From Bacteroidota bacterium (GTDB lineage Bacteria; Bacteroidota; Bacteroidia; Sphingobacteriales; Sphingobacteriaceae), in contig JABDBM010000029.1 in assembly GCA_013288685.1 (NCBI GenBank), positions 1-43,830 on the forward strand: a DNA stretch of 43,830 nucleotides, given 5' to 3'. Position numbers and translations under genes: made by a program. The notes under the pieces are model-generated. The model did no database searches and had not been told where the DNA came from. It worked only from the letters and a program-made list of their open reading frames with translations. Positions 26,738 to 34,952 of this stretch are shown piece after piece (position 1 is the first letter of the stretch; every line of letters starts with the position of its first letter).

Positions 26738-27469
26738 TTACCTTCTGCGGCCAAAAATGCGCAGTAAGAACAGGAACAAGTTAATAAAATCCAAATAAAG
26801 GGTTAAGCCACCCATTAATGCCATTTTTGATGCTGTTGCATCGCCATAGGTTAAACCGGCGCCAATGTTTTTTAGCTTTTGCACATCATAAGCAGTTAGG
26901 CCTACAAATATGGCTACACCAATGTAGCTGATGACCTTATCCAGGCCAGAGCTGCCTACAAACATGTTTACAACGCTCGCTACAATTATACCTATCAACA
27001 GCATAATCAGTATCGAACCAAATTTAGTTAAATCCATTTGTGTGGTATATCCGGCTACAGCCATTATACCAAACACGATAGAGGTCGTTAAAAATACGCC
27101 TAATACCGAAGATTGTGTGTAAACAGATAGGATGATGCTAAAGCTGATACCCATTATTGCCGCATAGGCGATAAATAATAAGCCGAGTACTCCGTACGAA
27201 ATTTTGTTTATTCCGAAACGGATAATTAAAACAAAAGCTAAGGGAGAAATCATGGCAACAAGGCCCAATCCTGTAATACCACCTGTTATTGGATCTTGTA
27301 TATAGGCTTTTAGCCCTTCATCCTGAGCGAAAAGATAAGCGATCAGTGCCGATACACCCAATGCCACAAACATCCACATAAAAACATTTGCTAAAAATTT
27401 GCGTGTCGAATCGGTATCGTTTAATTGTACTATGTTATCATAAACATAGTTGGGATTATTATTTTCCAT
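26738..27469 (-). CDS. Bax inhibitor-1 / YccA family membrane protein
   Basis: This is an inner-membrane protein of 243 aa with seven hydrophobic segments, of the BI-1 (TMBIM) family. Bacterial members act as pH-sensitive calcium leak channels or modulate membrane proteases; which applies here is not known. It has the family signature YDVQKLKNIGAG after TM6 and the C-terminal LYLDFINLFLFLLRIFGRRR with a basic end. The N-terminus is a 30-residue soluble stretch. It has no operon partner. On one side lies a terminator and a non-coding gap, on the other a word-repeat region (27551-27774). Confidence 0.93.
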   Translation of the reverse strand: MENNNPNYVYDNIVQLNDTDSTRKFLANVFMWMFVALGVSALIAYLFAQDEGLKAYIQDPITGGITGLGLVAMISPLAFVLIIRFGINKISYGVLGLLFIAYAAIMGISFSIILSVYTQSSVLGVFLTTSIVFGIMAVAGYTTQMDLTKFGSILIMLLIGIIVASVVNMFVGSSGLDKVISYIGVAIFVGLTAYDVQKLKNIGAGLTYGDATASKMALMGGLTLYLDFINLFLFLLRIFGRRR

Positions 27470-27550
27470 TTTTGTTTAAAAAAATTAATTATTCAAATTT
27501 AAATATAGATTTTGAGATTTTAGACATGAATATTACGAAAAAGTTTAGTG

Positions 27551-27774
27551 TGAGTCCGAAAGTCCGGAAAGTCGGAAAAGTCCGAAAGACGGTGGATTCC
27601 ATCTAAAGTAATTACTTCTCCCTCTACTTACAGCTTCTTTCGGACTTCCGGACTTTTCCGACTTTCCGGACTCTACTTGCAGCTTCTTTCGGATTTCCGG
27701 ACTTTACGACTTTACTAACCTCCCCCGCAGCTTCTTTACTGACTTTCCGGACTTTTCCGACTTTCCGGACTCCC
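27551..27774. repeat. Large word-repeat region (TTTCGGACTTCCGGAC type), one left arm and three inverted units
   Basis: Left arm 27551-27590 uses AGTCCGAAAGTCCGGAAAG. Three inverted units follow at about 27631-27673, 27682-27713 and 27727-27774, each introduced by GCAGCTTCTTT or ACAGCTTCTTT. They thus form a degenerate tandem array with period about 48. It fills the 306-base gap 27470-27775 and stops beside the stop codon of the next gene. Confidence 0.85.
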
Positions 27775-27775
27775 C

Positions 27776-28342
27776 TCAACTCAGCCTCCTCGTCAACTGC
27801 TCCTCCACCAGCTTGAACAACTGCACCGGTTTTAACGATCGCCAGCCCAAATCGTCCAGTACACCGCCAAAGTTAATGTAATAGTCAATGTTATTCCGCT
27901 TAAACTCATCAATTACATGGTTACGGAAATTGATACCGGCTATCCAGCCATCCTCTACGTCCTGGAACCATTCCTCGTAATAACAATCGTCGGACGAATG
28001 AAAGTTCAGCACGTTCTCCCCTATCAGGATAAAATGGTGAATGCCGCTGTCTACCATCAGATCGAGCACCTCGCGTTTCAGCATCATGATGTCGTTGTTG
28101 ATGGCATCGTTCCATTCGCCAATAAACTCAATAATGGTATATGAACGTTCATAATCGGCAAAAAGTACCTTCATATACAAGGTATTGGAGCCAAACGAAT
28201 CCCACTGAGGATGCAGCAAGTAGTTATATACCTGCTTATCAAATTCAAACTCGTTGTACTGCGTAGCATAAAACGGCGAATACTCATCCTCCGCTGCCAC
28301 ATAGTCGTCGCGCCATTTATAATATGGTTCTATCTCGTGCAT
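27776..28342 (-). CDS. Uncharacterised acidic, aromatic-rich protein
   Basis: I do not recognise a family with certainty. The 188-aa product has no signal peptide or membrane segment and is unusually rich in Tyr, Phe, Trp, Asp and Glu. Motifs that look conserved are YYKWRDDYVAAEDEYSPFY (8-26), the hydrophobic strand HHFILIGENVLNFH near the middle, and FGGVLDDLGWRSLKPVQLF near the end. It seems a genuine gene: codon use is like its neighbours and it lies head-to-tail with murQ on the same strand. Word-repeat arms separate the two. Nothing supports a functional assignment beyond possible cotranscription with murQ. Confidence 0.7.
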   Translation of the reverse strand: MHEIEPYYKWRDDYVAAEDEYSPFYATQYNEFEFDKQVYNYLLHPQWDSFGSNTLYMKVLFADYERSYTIIEFIGEWNDAINNDIMMLKREVLDLMVDSGIHHFILIGENVLNFHSSDDCYYEEWFQDVEDGWIAGINFRNHVIDEFKRNNIDYYINFGGVLDDLGWRSLKPVQLFKLVEEQLTRRLS

Positions 28343-28352
28343 TTATTAATTC

Positions 28353-28529
28353 CAAATGTGCAAATGTGCAGATATGCAGATTATTTTAGCTGCATCATGC
28401 CACATTTGCTTGCCCACCACTTTGTTTATTATTATATATTTTCAGTACTTCCCAGCCATTCATCTTTTCATTTGCACATCTGCATATCCACGCATCTGCA
28501 CATCATTCAATTTGCACATCTGCACATCA
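28353..28529. repeat. Inverted word repeat (TTTGCACATCTGCA type) between murQ and the acidic-protein gene
   Basis: Left arm 28353-28382 (AAATGTGCAAATGTGCAGA) returns inverted at 28469-28529, where TTTGCACATCTGCA occurs twice (28471-28484, 28511-28524). The right arm covers the murQ stop codon at 28527-28529. Confidence 0.85.
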
Positions 28530-29330
28530 ACTATTCTCCACCGCTTTCCTCACGCTGCCGTATTTATTCAGCAGGGCCGCAGCGGTTTGTTCATCTAATC
28601 CTGTTTCCTGCATTACCATGTGGGTGGCCCTATCAACCAGCTTATTGTTGGTTAATTGCATATCAACCATTTTATTGCCTTTTACCCGCCCCAGCCGTAT
28701 CATTACGCAGGTGCTCAGCATATTTAATACTAGTTTTTGCGCAGTACCTGCCTTCATCCGGGTCGATCCGGTTAAAAACTCAGGGCCGGTTACTACCTCA
28801 ACCGGGTATTTGGCCTCGGCCGCTACAGGGCTTCCGCTGTTACAAACAATGCATCCGGTAGTAATGTTATGCAAATTCGCCATTTTAAGGCCGCCAATAA
28901 CATAAGGCGTAGTACCCGAGGCCGCTATGCCAACAAGCACATCTTTTTCGTTAATGTTATATTCAGTTAAATCGAGCCACGCTTGTGTAGCATTGTCTTC
29001 GGCATACTCAACTGCCTTGCGAATAGCATAATCGCCACCAGCAATAATACCAACTACCATATCAAACGGCACCCCGAAGGTCGGCGGGCATTCTGATGCA
29101 TCAACCACACCCAAACGACCGCTGGTGCCGGCACCGATATAAAAAAGCCGCCCCCCTTCCTTCATTTTAGCCGCGGTAACCGTAGCCAGCGCCTCTATCT
29201 GCGGCATTGCCGCCGCAACCGCCAAAGGCACAGTTTGATCTTCCAGGTTAATATTTTGCAGTATCTGGGCTACAGACATCTTCTCGAGATCGCTGTAGCG
29301 GGAATCTTTTTCGGTAGTACGTTCCATCAA
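28527..29330 (-). CDS. murQ: N-acetylmuramic acid 6-phosphate etherase
   Basis: This cytoplasmic enzyme cleaves the lactyl ether of MurNAc-6-phosphate to GlcNAc-6-phosphate and lactate in cell-wall recycling. The 267-aa product is a little shorter than E. coli MurQ, as is usual in Bacteroidota. The SIS domain carries YIGAGTSGRLGVVDASECPP (65-84). Glu80 and Glu111 fall three positions from the E. coli catalytic Glu83 and Glu114. RMKAGTAQKLVLNMLST is the other family signature. The stop codon lies within the intergenic repeat, so the last codons may derive from it. It diverges from the S41 protease gene. Confidence 0.96.
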   Translation of the reverse strand: MMERTTEKDSRYSDLEKMSVAQILQNINLEDQTVPLAVAAAMPQIEALATVTAAKMKEGGRLFYIGAGTSGRLGVVDASECPPTFGVPFDMVVGIIAGGDYAIRKAVEYAEDNATQAWLDLTEYNINEKDVLVGIAASGTTPYVIGGLKMANLHNITTGCIVCNSGSPVAAEAKYPVEVVTGPEFLTGSTRMKAGTAQKLVLNMLSTCVMIRLGRVKGNKMVDMQLTNNKLVDRATHMVMQETGLDEQTAAALLNKYGSVRKAVENS

Positions 29331-29362
29331 TGCAAAGTTGGAGAAAAATGTTGAATTTTATT

Positions 29363-29440
29363 TAGTCCATGGACCATAGTCAATAGTCTACAGCAAAAAA
29401 TATTCTTCTACCATGGACCAGGGACTATGGTCCATAGACT
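29363..29440. repeat. Inverted word repeat (GTCCATGGACCATAG type) between divergent murQ and S41 genes
   Basis: AGTCCATGGACCATAGTC (29364-29381) returns inverted with one mismatch at 29422-29439. The words match those at 14711-14833, the only clear case here of two loci sharing one word. Confidence 0.9.
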
Positions 29441-29451
29441 TTCTTACCTAT

Positions 29452-29486
29452 TTTGTCACATCTACACAACATATTACGTAACTTTG
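29452..29486 (+). promoter_or_regulatory. Bacteroidota-type promoter for the S41 protease gene
   Basis: TTTG (29452-29455) and TAACTTTG (29479-29486), with a 23-base spacer, fit the -33/-7 consensus; the ATG lies 16 bases further. Confidence 0.6.
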
Positions 29487-29502
29487 TGATACAATAAAGT
29501 TT

Positions 29503-31098
29503 ATGAAGAGGCTTGCGGGTATAATGTTCAGAACCATGACTTTGCTTTTGTTAGGCATAGCTATTGGTTTGTTTATCAGTGATAATAATTTTGCCAGGCG
29601 CGGCATGGGGTTTACGTTGCCCGGCAGCAGCAAGGTATCTAAGGTTTTATCATTGATAAAGAATAACTACGTTGATTCGGTAAATGTGGATAGTATGGAG
29701 GGCGTTACCGTTAACAACCTGCTGCAAAACCTCGATCCGCATTCCCTTTACCTTCCGCCACAGCGTGCACAATCTATCAACGAAAGTTTGGATGGCGGTT
29801 TTACAGGTATAGGTTTAGAATATCAATTACTGCGCGATACATTATATCTGACCCAAATTTACCCGGGCGGTCCGGCTGCTTTAGCAGGATTGGTTGCCGG
29901 CGATAAGGTAATTAACGTTGATCACAAAAAATTCTCGGGCACACATCTAACTGCCGAAAGGGTTAACCAGGTGTTTCGCGGCGAAGAAGATTCCCCTATT
30001 TCATTGGGCGTATCGGCCCCCGGCAAATCCGCAATGAAAGCGTACTCCATTAAACGCGGCCACGTTGACCTTAGCAGCCTTGATGCAGCTTACATGCTGG
30101 CGCCAGGTATTGGGTATATAAAAATAAGCAAGTTTGCCAATACTACCGATACCGACTTTCAAGCAGCATTGGCGAAGCTTAAAAATCAGGGGTTAAAAAA
30201 ACTGGTGCTGGATATAAGGGAAAATGGCGGCGGCTATTTAAGTGCAGCCACTGCCCTGGCTGATGAATTTTTGCCTAAAGGCAAACTGATTGTTTTTACC
30301 AAGGGGATTCACGAGGAACGCAGGGATTATTTTGCAACAGACTCCGGCAATTTTCAGGAAGGGAAACTGGCGGTGATGATTGATGAATATTCCGCCTCGG
30401 CCAGTGAAATATTAGCCGGTGCCTTACAGGATTTGGACAGGGCCACTATTGTTGGCAGGCGTTCATTTGGCAAAGGCCTTGTGCAGCAGCAGTTCCCTTT
30501 TGGGGATGGGTCCGCCGTTAATTTAACCATAGCCAGGTATTATACCCCATCGGGGCGGTCGATACAAAAGTCGTACCGCGGCGGAATAGACAGCTATCAC
30601 AACGAAATTGCCGAAAGGATGCGCAAGGGCGAACTATTTTCGGCTCAAAATAATTTAAACGACAGCATTTTTAAAGGAAGAAACACCTACCGCACGCTTA
30701 ATGGCCGCAAAGTATATAGCGGCGGTGGCATTATGCCCGATGTATTTGTGCCTGCCGACACCACCCAAAATACGGTGCTTGTACAGGAATTAAGCAGTCA
30801 GCAGCTTTTTAACGCCTACGTTATTGATAAGTTACAGCCGGCGCTCAGCAAATTTAAATCAGCCGATTCCTTTTTAAAGCAATACAACGTTAGCGATGCA
30901 GAGTTTGATAATTTTATTTTATACTCGTCCAAAACACTCAAAGAAATGGATTCGGGCGAGTTACGCAGCTCCCGTCAAACTATTAAAACCCTGCTAAAGG
31001 CATTCGCAGCCCGCTTCAAATGGGGCGATAATGCTTATTTTGAAGCCCTTAACGCTAATGATGCTACGTTGAAGAAAGCCGTGGAAGCGGTATCTTGA
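29503..31098 (+). CDS. S41 family C-terminal processing protease (CtpA/Tsp-like)
   Basis: This is a periplasmic serine protease of 531 aa, anchored or exported by a hydrophobic N-terminus (residues 5-26). A PDZ domain lies at about 85-175 (GFTGIGLEYQ, then PGGPAALAGLVAGDKVINVD). The catalytic Ser-Lys dyad is in YSASASEILAGA (Ser299, set 25 residues before the Lys as in E. coli Prc) and RRSFGKGLVQ (Lys324). VLDIRENGGGYL (235-246) is the usual strand before the active site. The C-terminal 120 residues form a helical extension common in Bacteroidota members. Family members trim C-termini of exported proteins or cut cell-wall hydrolases; the target here is unknown. Confidence 0.95.
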   Translation: MKRLAGIMFRTMTLLLLGIAIGLFISDNNFARRGMGFTLPGSSKVSKVLSLIKNNYVDSVNVDSMEGVTVNNLLQNLDPHSLYLPPQRAQSINESLDGGFTGIGLEYQLLRDTLYLTQIYPGGPAALAGLVAGDKVINVDHKKFSGTHLTAERVNQVFRGEEDSPISLGVSAPGKSAMKAYSIKRGHVDLSSLDAAYMLAPGIGYIKISKFANTTDTDFQAALAKLKNQGLKKLVLDIRENGGGYLSAATALADEFLPKGKLIVFTKGIHEERRDYFATDSGNFQEGKLAVMIDEYSASASEILAGALQDLDRATIVGRRSFGKGLVQQQFPFGDGSAVNLTIARYYTPSGRSIQKSYRGGIDSYHNEIAERMRKGELFSAQNNLNDSIFKGRNTYRTLNGRKVYSGGGIMPDVFVPADTTQNTVLVQELSSQQLFNAYVIDKLQPALSKFKSADSFLKQYNVSDAEFDNFILYSSKTLKEMDSGELRSSRQTIKTLLKAFAARFKWGDNAYFEALNANDATLKKAVEAVS

Positions 31099-31144
31099 TT
31101 TCGTCACGATGGTTATCAGGATCGGATGTTCGATTTAAAAAGCT

Positions 31145-31247
31145 ATGTCATTTCGAACGCAGTGAGTAAACTTTACTAACATACTAAACGCCATGCATAT
31201 TCGCTATGCATGGCGTTTAAGTTTTCTCACTGCGTTCGAAATTACAT
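31145..31247. repeat. Nested inverted repeat between convergent S41 and der genes
   Basis: The outer arms 31145-31172 and 31220-31247 match at 26 of 28 positions and contain TTTCGAACGCAGTGAG. The inner arms are perfect over 14 bases (31186-31199, 31205-31218; ACGCCATGCAT). The inner hairpin may act as a bidirectional terminator. Confidence 0.85.
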
Positions 31248-31323
31248 AAGTTCTTAAATTTCAAAGTCAAATCCGATCCCAATAACCATCGGGACGAACT
31301 TCCGAAATCCGAAACCCTCTGCC

Positions 31324-32625
31324 CTATTTCTGCCTAAACCACACCTGTACCGGCGCGCCCTGGAAATCAAAGTGTTCTCTTAGTTTGTTCTCGATGAAGC
31401 GATAATATGGCTCCTTAATGTATTGCGGCAAATTGCAAAAGAATGCAAACATGGGCGATGTTCCTGCAATCTGGGTGATGTACTTTATTTTTACGTATTT
31501 ACCTTTAATAGATGGCGGCGGATAAGCTTCAATAATTGGCAGCATTACCTCGTTTAGCTTGGAGGTTGGTATTTTACGGATCTTATTTTGATAAACCTGG
31601 TTGGCCACATCAATAACCTTTAGCACCCTTTGTTTTTCGGTAACCGAAGTAAACACAATAGGCACATCGGTAAACGGCGCAATTTTTTCACGTATAAGCT
31701 CTTCAAAAACTTTAATGGTTTTGTTGTTTTTTTCAATCAAATCCCATTTGTTTACCACGATGACCACACCTTTTTTATTCTTCTCGGCCAGGTGGAAAAT
31801 GTTGATATCCTGCGATTCAATACCTTCTACAGCATCAATCATCAATATTACTACATCAGCTTCTTCCAGCGCTTTAATGGTGCGCATTACCGAGTAAAAT
31901 TCAATATTCTCTTTAACCTTGGTTTTCTTACGCATACCAGCCGTATCAATCAGCATGAAATCATGACCGTACTGGTTATAGTGAATATGGATAGAATCGC
32001 GGGTGGTACCGGCAATCGGCGTAACAATGTTACGATCTTTACCGATTAAAGCATTAATGATAGACGATTTACCCACATTAGGCCGGCCAACAATAGCATA
32101 TTTTGGCAAGGTATTTTCCTCAATAGGATCGTCATCAAAGTGTTTTACTACCTCATCCAGCAGTTCGCCGGTTCCGGAGCCGGTCATGGATGAGATGGTG
32201 TATAATTCGCCCAGGCCCAGGCTGTAAAACTCCATTGAATCGGCTAACTGTGTGGTGTTATCCAATTTGTTTACCACCACAAACACAGGCTTTTTACCCT
32301 TGCGCAGGATGTTGGCAATTTCGTCATCCAGGTCAGTAATGCCCGTTGTAACGTCAACAATAAATAAGATCACGGTGGCTTCCTCTATGGCGATATCCAC
32401 CTGCTCGCGGATGGCGACTTCAAAGACATCATCGGAATTGGCAACGTAGCCACCCGTATCGATAACGGTAAAATCACGGCCAACCCATTCGGCAACGCCG
32501 TAGTGCCTGTCGCGGGTTACACCGCTAAAATCGTCGACAATAGCCTTGCGGCTTTCGGTTAAACGGTTATATAATGTTGATTTGCCTACGTTGGGGCGGC
32601 CTACAATGGCTACAATGTTACTCAT
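31324..32625 (-). CDS. der: Ribosome biogenesis GTPase Der (EngA)
   Basis: This essential double GTPase acts in 50S ribosomal subunit maturation. The 433-aa product has two G domains in tandem. P-loops are GRPNVGKS at 9-16 and again at 180-187. DTGGY (56-60) and DTAGMRKK are the G3 motifs, and NKLD (119-122) and NKWD are the G4 motifs. A C-terminal KH-like domain follows from about 350 ([16 protein letters not shown]). Everything expected of Der is present at the usual length. It lies downstream of era on the same strand with a repeat-filled 133-base gap. Confidence 0.98.
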   Translation of the reverse strand: MSNIVAIVGRPNVGKSTLYNRLTESRKAIVDDFSGVTRDRHYGVAEWVGRDFTVIDTGGYVANSDDVFEVAIREQVDIAIEEATVILFIVDVTTGITDLDDEIANILRKGKKPVFVVVNKLDNTTQLADSMEFYSLGLGELYTISSMTGSGTGELLDEVVKHFDDDPIEENTLPKYAIVGRPNVGKSSIINALIGKDRNIVTPIAGTTRDSIHIHYNQYGHDFMLIDTAGMRKKTKVKENIEFYSVMRTIKALEEADVVILMIDAVEGIESQDINIFHLAEKNKKGVVIVVNKWDLIEKNNKTIKVFEELIREKIAPFTDVPIVFTSVTEKQRVLKVIDVANQVYQNKIRKIPTSKLNEVMLPIIEAYPPPSIKGKYVKIKYITQIAGTSPMFAFFCNLPQYIKEPYYRFIENKLREHFDFQGAPVQVWFRQK

Positions 32626-32633
32626 AATTTTAG

Positions 32634-32760
32634 CTTCAAGAAATCAAGAGGCAAGAATCAAGACTGAACTCCATTTAAAGTTAGTCAAACCACTCTTCAT
32701 TTCTAATATATTTTTGTACTTTTTTCTGTCTTAAAATCTTGATTCTTGCGTCTTGACTCT
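32634..32760. repeat. Inverted word repeat (CAAGAATCAAGA type) between era and der
   Basis: GCAAGAATCAAGA (32651-32663) returns exactly inverted at 32737-32749. Looser copies of CAAGA and TCTTG surround both (32634-32668, 32733-32760). The right arm reaches the era stop codon. Confidence 0.8.
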
Positions 32761-33634
32761 ATTCGTATCCAAATTTCTTCAGATAATTCTTTTTGCTGCG
32801 CCAGTCGGGGATAACTTTTACAAACATCTCCAGGAAAATCTTCTTCTGGAAAAACTCTTCCATATCGCGGCGGGCGTAGGTGCCTACAATTTTCAACATG
32901 CCGCCATCCTTTCCGATGATGATATTTTTTTGCGAATCGCGCTCCACAATAATCTCGGCACTGATGCGGTGCAGCTTCTCCCCTTCTACAAAGGCGGTGA
33001 TAATTACCTCGGTGCTATAGGGTATTTCTTTTTTATATTGTTTAAAAACTTGCGCCCGTATCATTTCGGATGCAAAAAAGCGATCGTTACGATCTGTCAA
33101 CGCGTCCTTTTCGTAATAAGCCGGGTGTTCGGGCAGATGCTCAATTACAAAGTTCATTACCGCCAGCACGTTATAGTCTTTTAATGCCGAGATGGCAAAA
33201 ATCGCTTTAGGATTCAGTTTTTCTTCCCAAAAAGCTACTTTGGCTTTTACCGTTTCCTCATCGCTTTGATCAACTTTGTTAATTAGTACCGCTAAGGGAG
33301 CGGTGGAGCCTTCCAACTTTTTCAATACATCAGCTTCGTCGTACTCCTCATAAATATCGGTAACCAGCAAAATCAGGTCGGCATCTACAATGGAACCGTC
33401 CACCTGGTGCATCATGCTTTCGTGCAGTGCGTAGTGCGGTTTAATGATGCCGGGGGTATCCGAAAACACAATCTGGTAGTCCTCCTCATTCACAATACCT
33501 AATATACGATGACGTGTAGTTTGCGCTTTTGGCGTGATGATAGACATTTTTTCGCCCACCAGGGCGTTCATCAGGGTTGATTTACCCGCGTTGGGTTTAC
33601 CAATAATACTTACAAAACCTGCCCTGTGCGCCAT
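32759..33634 (-). CDS. era: GTPase Era
   Basis: This GTPase binds 16S rRNA and assists 30S subunit assembly. The product is 291 aa from the ATG at 33634. The P-loop is GKPNAGKS (12-19), DTPG lies near 60, and NKVD near 120. The C-terminal KH domain has NIIIGKDGGMLKIVG, the GxxG RNA-binding loop. A frame-open ATG at 33706 would add a hydrophobic 24-residue leader unlike any Era and overlap the tRNA promoter, so I reject it. The gene is divergent from the initiator tRNA genes, sharing the 155-base region that holds the 33667-33704 promoter. Confidence 0.97.
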   Translation of the reverse strand: MAHRAGFVSIIGKPNAGKSTLMNALVGEKMSIITPKAQTTRHRILGIVNEEDYQIVFSDTPGIIKPHYALHESMMHQVDGSIVDADLILLVTDIYEEYDEADVLKKLEGSTAPLAVLINKVDQSDEETVKAKVAFWEEKLNPKAIFAISALKDYNVLAVMNFVIEHLPEHPAYYEKDALTDRNDRFFASEMIRAQVFKQYKKEIPYSTEVIITAFVEGEKLHRISAEIIVERDSQKNIIIGKDGGMLKIVGTYARRDMEEFFQKKIFLEMFVKVIPDWRSKKNYLKKFGYE

Positions 33635-33666
33635 AAAAAATGATTGTAAAAATAAATAAAATAATA

Positions 33667-33704
33667 TTTGGACTGCAAAGAAACGAATTATATCTTTGCA
33701 GTCC
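33667..33704 (+). promoter_or_regulatory. Promoter with embedded inverted repeat upstream of the initiator tRNA genes
   Basis: TTTG (33667-33670), 20 bases, then TATCTTTG (33691-33698) is a near-ideal Bacteroidota promoter pointing at the tRNAs. GGACTGCAAAG (33670-33680) and CTTTGCAGTCC (33694-33704) are perfect inverted arms overlapping both boxes. Confidence 0.75.
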
Positions 33705-33789
33705 AATTAAAACGGAGTGCAAATTGCATTTTTGACAATTGGAAGCAGATTCCGGAGTTATGCCCGGATGACCAAAATATAAAAAACAG

Positions 33790-33862
<73 letters not shown>

Positions 33863-33873
33863 CAAAGAAAAGG

Positions 33874-33908
33874 AAGTCTTTAGGCTTAGGTCTAAAGACT
33901 TTTATTTT
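33874..33908 (+). terminator. Terminator after tRNA-fMet copy 1
   Basis: AAGTCTTTAG (33874-33883) and CTAAAGACTT (33892-33901) pair perfectly; TTATTTT follows. Confidence 0.75.
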
Positions 33909-33990
33909 CTCCGATGGTGTTTGGACGATCACCAGTAAATAAAAAAATCCCTTTCGGCGGTAATGACGCAGATCGTAAGAATAAACATAG

Positions 33991-34063
<73 letters not shown>

Positions 34064-34074
34064 CAAGGAAAGTC

Positions 34075-34108
34075 AAAAGCCTTTAGTCGTAAGTCTAAAG
34101 GCTTTTTT
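34075..34108 (+). terminator. Terminator after tRNA-fMet copy 2
   Basis: AAAGCCTTTAG (34076-34086) pairs with CTAAAGGCTTT (34095-34105), followed by TTT. The pairing is perfect over 11 bases. Confidence 0.8.
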
Positions 34109-34112
34109 CGTT

Positions 34113-34185
34113 AGGACCAGTTGGTAGCTCGGCGGGCTAATATCCGCCCCAAGGCGGACGTAGGTTCGAGTCCTGCTCCCGCTAC
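34113..34185 (+). pseudogene. Degenerate initiator-tRNA copy 1
   Basis: The D-loop part (CAGTTGGTAGCTCG) and the whole T-arm/acceptor 3' end (34160-34185) match the intact tRNAs. The 5' acceptor strand is missing, and the anticodon arm is replaced by GGGCTAATATCCGCC plus a hairpin CCGCC-CCAA-GGCGG. It cannot fold as a tRNA. Confidence 0.85.
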
Positions 34186-34190
34186 AAAGT

Positions 34191-34263
34191 CAGAGTGAGT
34201 GTGGGTGCGAATGTGGGCTGCTCACTCTGGCTTTTCTTCAATACTCGCTCACACACTCACACT
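34191..34263. repeat. Word-repeat pair (AGTGAGTGTG type) just upstream of the second S23 gene
   Basis: CAGAGTGAG (34191-34199) pairs exactly with CTCACTCTG (34221-34229), and a T-rich tail follows. A further inverted unit is CTCGCTCACACACTCACACT (34244-34263). It lies directly after the decayed tRNA copy. Confidence 0.75.
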
Positions 34264-34285
34264 TTTATCACATTTTCTTTCCTTT

Positions 34286-34636
34286 ATGTTTGATTTCGAA
34301 AACCTTGAAGTCTGCAAAAAAGCTAAAGCATTCAATTCTGTTGTTGGTAAGTTAGTTTTAACTATTGGTTCATTGGATAGTACAACAAAAAATCAATTAA
34401 GGCGCGCCTCGTTAAGTATTGTATTGAACATAGCCGAAGGCACAAGCAGGTTCAGTAAGGCCGACAGGAAGAATTTTTGCGTTGTGGCAAGGGGCTCAGT
34501 ATTTGAATGTGTTGCTATTTTTGACATATTGAATGATGACGGTATCCTAACCAGCGACCTTTTTACCAACCTTTATAAGCAAGCAGAGGAAATTTCAAAA
34601 ATGCTGTTTGCAATGATCAGAAACCTGGAAAGTTAA
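34286..34636 (+). CDS. Four-helix-bundle protein (S23 / 23S rRNA intervening-sequence family), second copy
   Basis: This 116-aa S23-family protein starts at the ATG at 34286. The longer open frame from 34199 would translate the upstream repeat, so I reject it. Family marks are FDFENLEVCKKAKAFNSVV, the motif LRRASLSIVLNIAEGTSRF (about 41-59), and the C-terminal helix AEEISKMLFAMIRNLES. It is only distantly similar to the copy at 21824-22207, so it is not a recent duplicate. It lies between two decayed tRNA copies and beside a word-repeat pair. The biochemical role is unknown; the fold is shared with the retroelement accessory protein Avd. Confidence 0.88.
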   Translation: MFDFENLEVCKKAKAFNSVVGKLVLTIGSLDSTTKNQLRRASLSIVLNIAEGTSRFSKADRKNFCVVARGSVFECVAIFDILNDDGILTSDLFTNLYKQAEEISKMLFAMIRNLES

Positions 34637-34654
34637 AATTTTATGTAGAATCCG

Positions 34655-34721
34655 TAGGGGCTGCCACGAAGGAAAGCATCCGCCCAAAGGACGGACGTAG
34701 GCTCGGGACCTGTTCCCGCTA
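34655..34721 (+). pseudogene. Degenerate initiator-tRNA copy 2
   Basis: It shares with the copy at 34113 the altered anticodon region (ATCCGCCC..CGGACGTAGG) and the T-arm and acceptor end, with substitutions (GCTCGGGACCTGTTCCCGCT). The shared changes imply that both descend from one already-damaged copy. The gap 34722-34952 holds nothing else I can identify. Confidence 0.75.
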
Positions 34722-34952
34722 CAAACTCCGCCATCCATTTGCGAAGCATGAGAGAAGACCTCTATTGATCAATCACGTTTATAAATCGTTTAAATCAATG
34801 TCATAAATATTCACGGGCCATTTCCGCCGTATAATTATTATTTTCATTTGTAATACACCTCATGGCGTCACGTTACAAATTATTTGATGTCTTATAAAAA
34901 CAATTGAAACGATGGAACAGCCGGGGATGTGTATTATTGCTTTTGTATTATA

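Noticed and set aside
27551..27774. Possible CRISPR array
   Set aside because: Units are degenerate, partly inverted and separated by repeated rather than unique spacers, and no cas gene is present.
28211..28861. Plus-strand open frame of 216 codons
   Set aside because: It runs antisense to murQ and across the repeat; composition (rich in His, Cys, Ile, Tyr) is not that of a real protein.
33635..33706. N-terminal extension of era
   Set aside because: It would add a hydrophobic leader foreign to Era and overlap the tRNA promoter palindrome.
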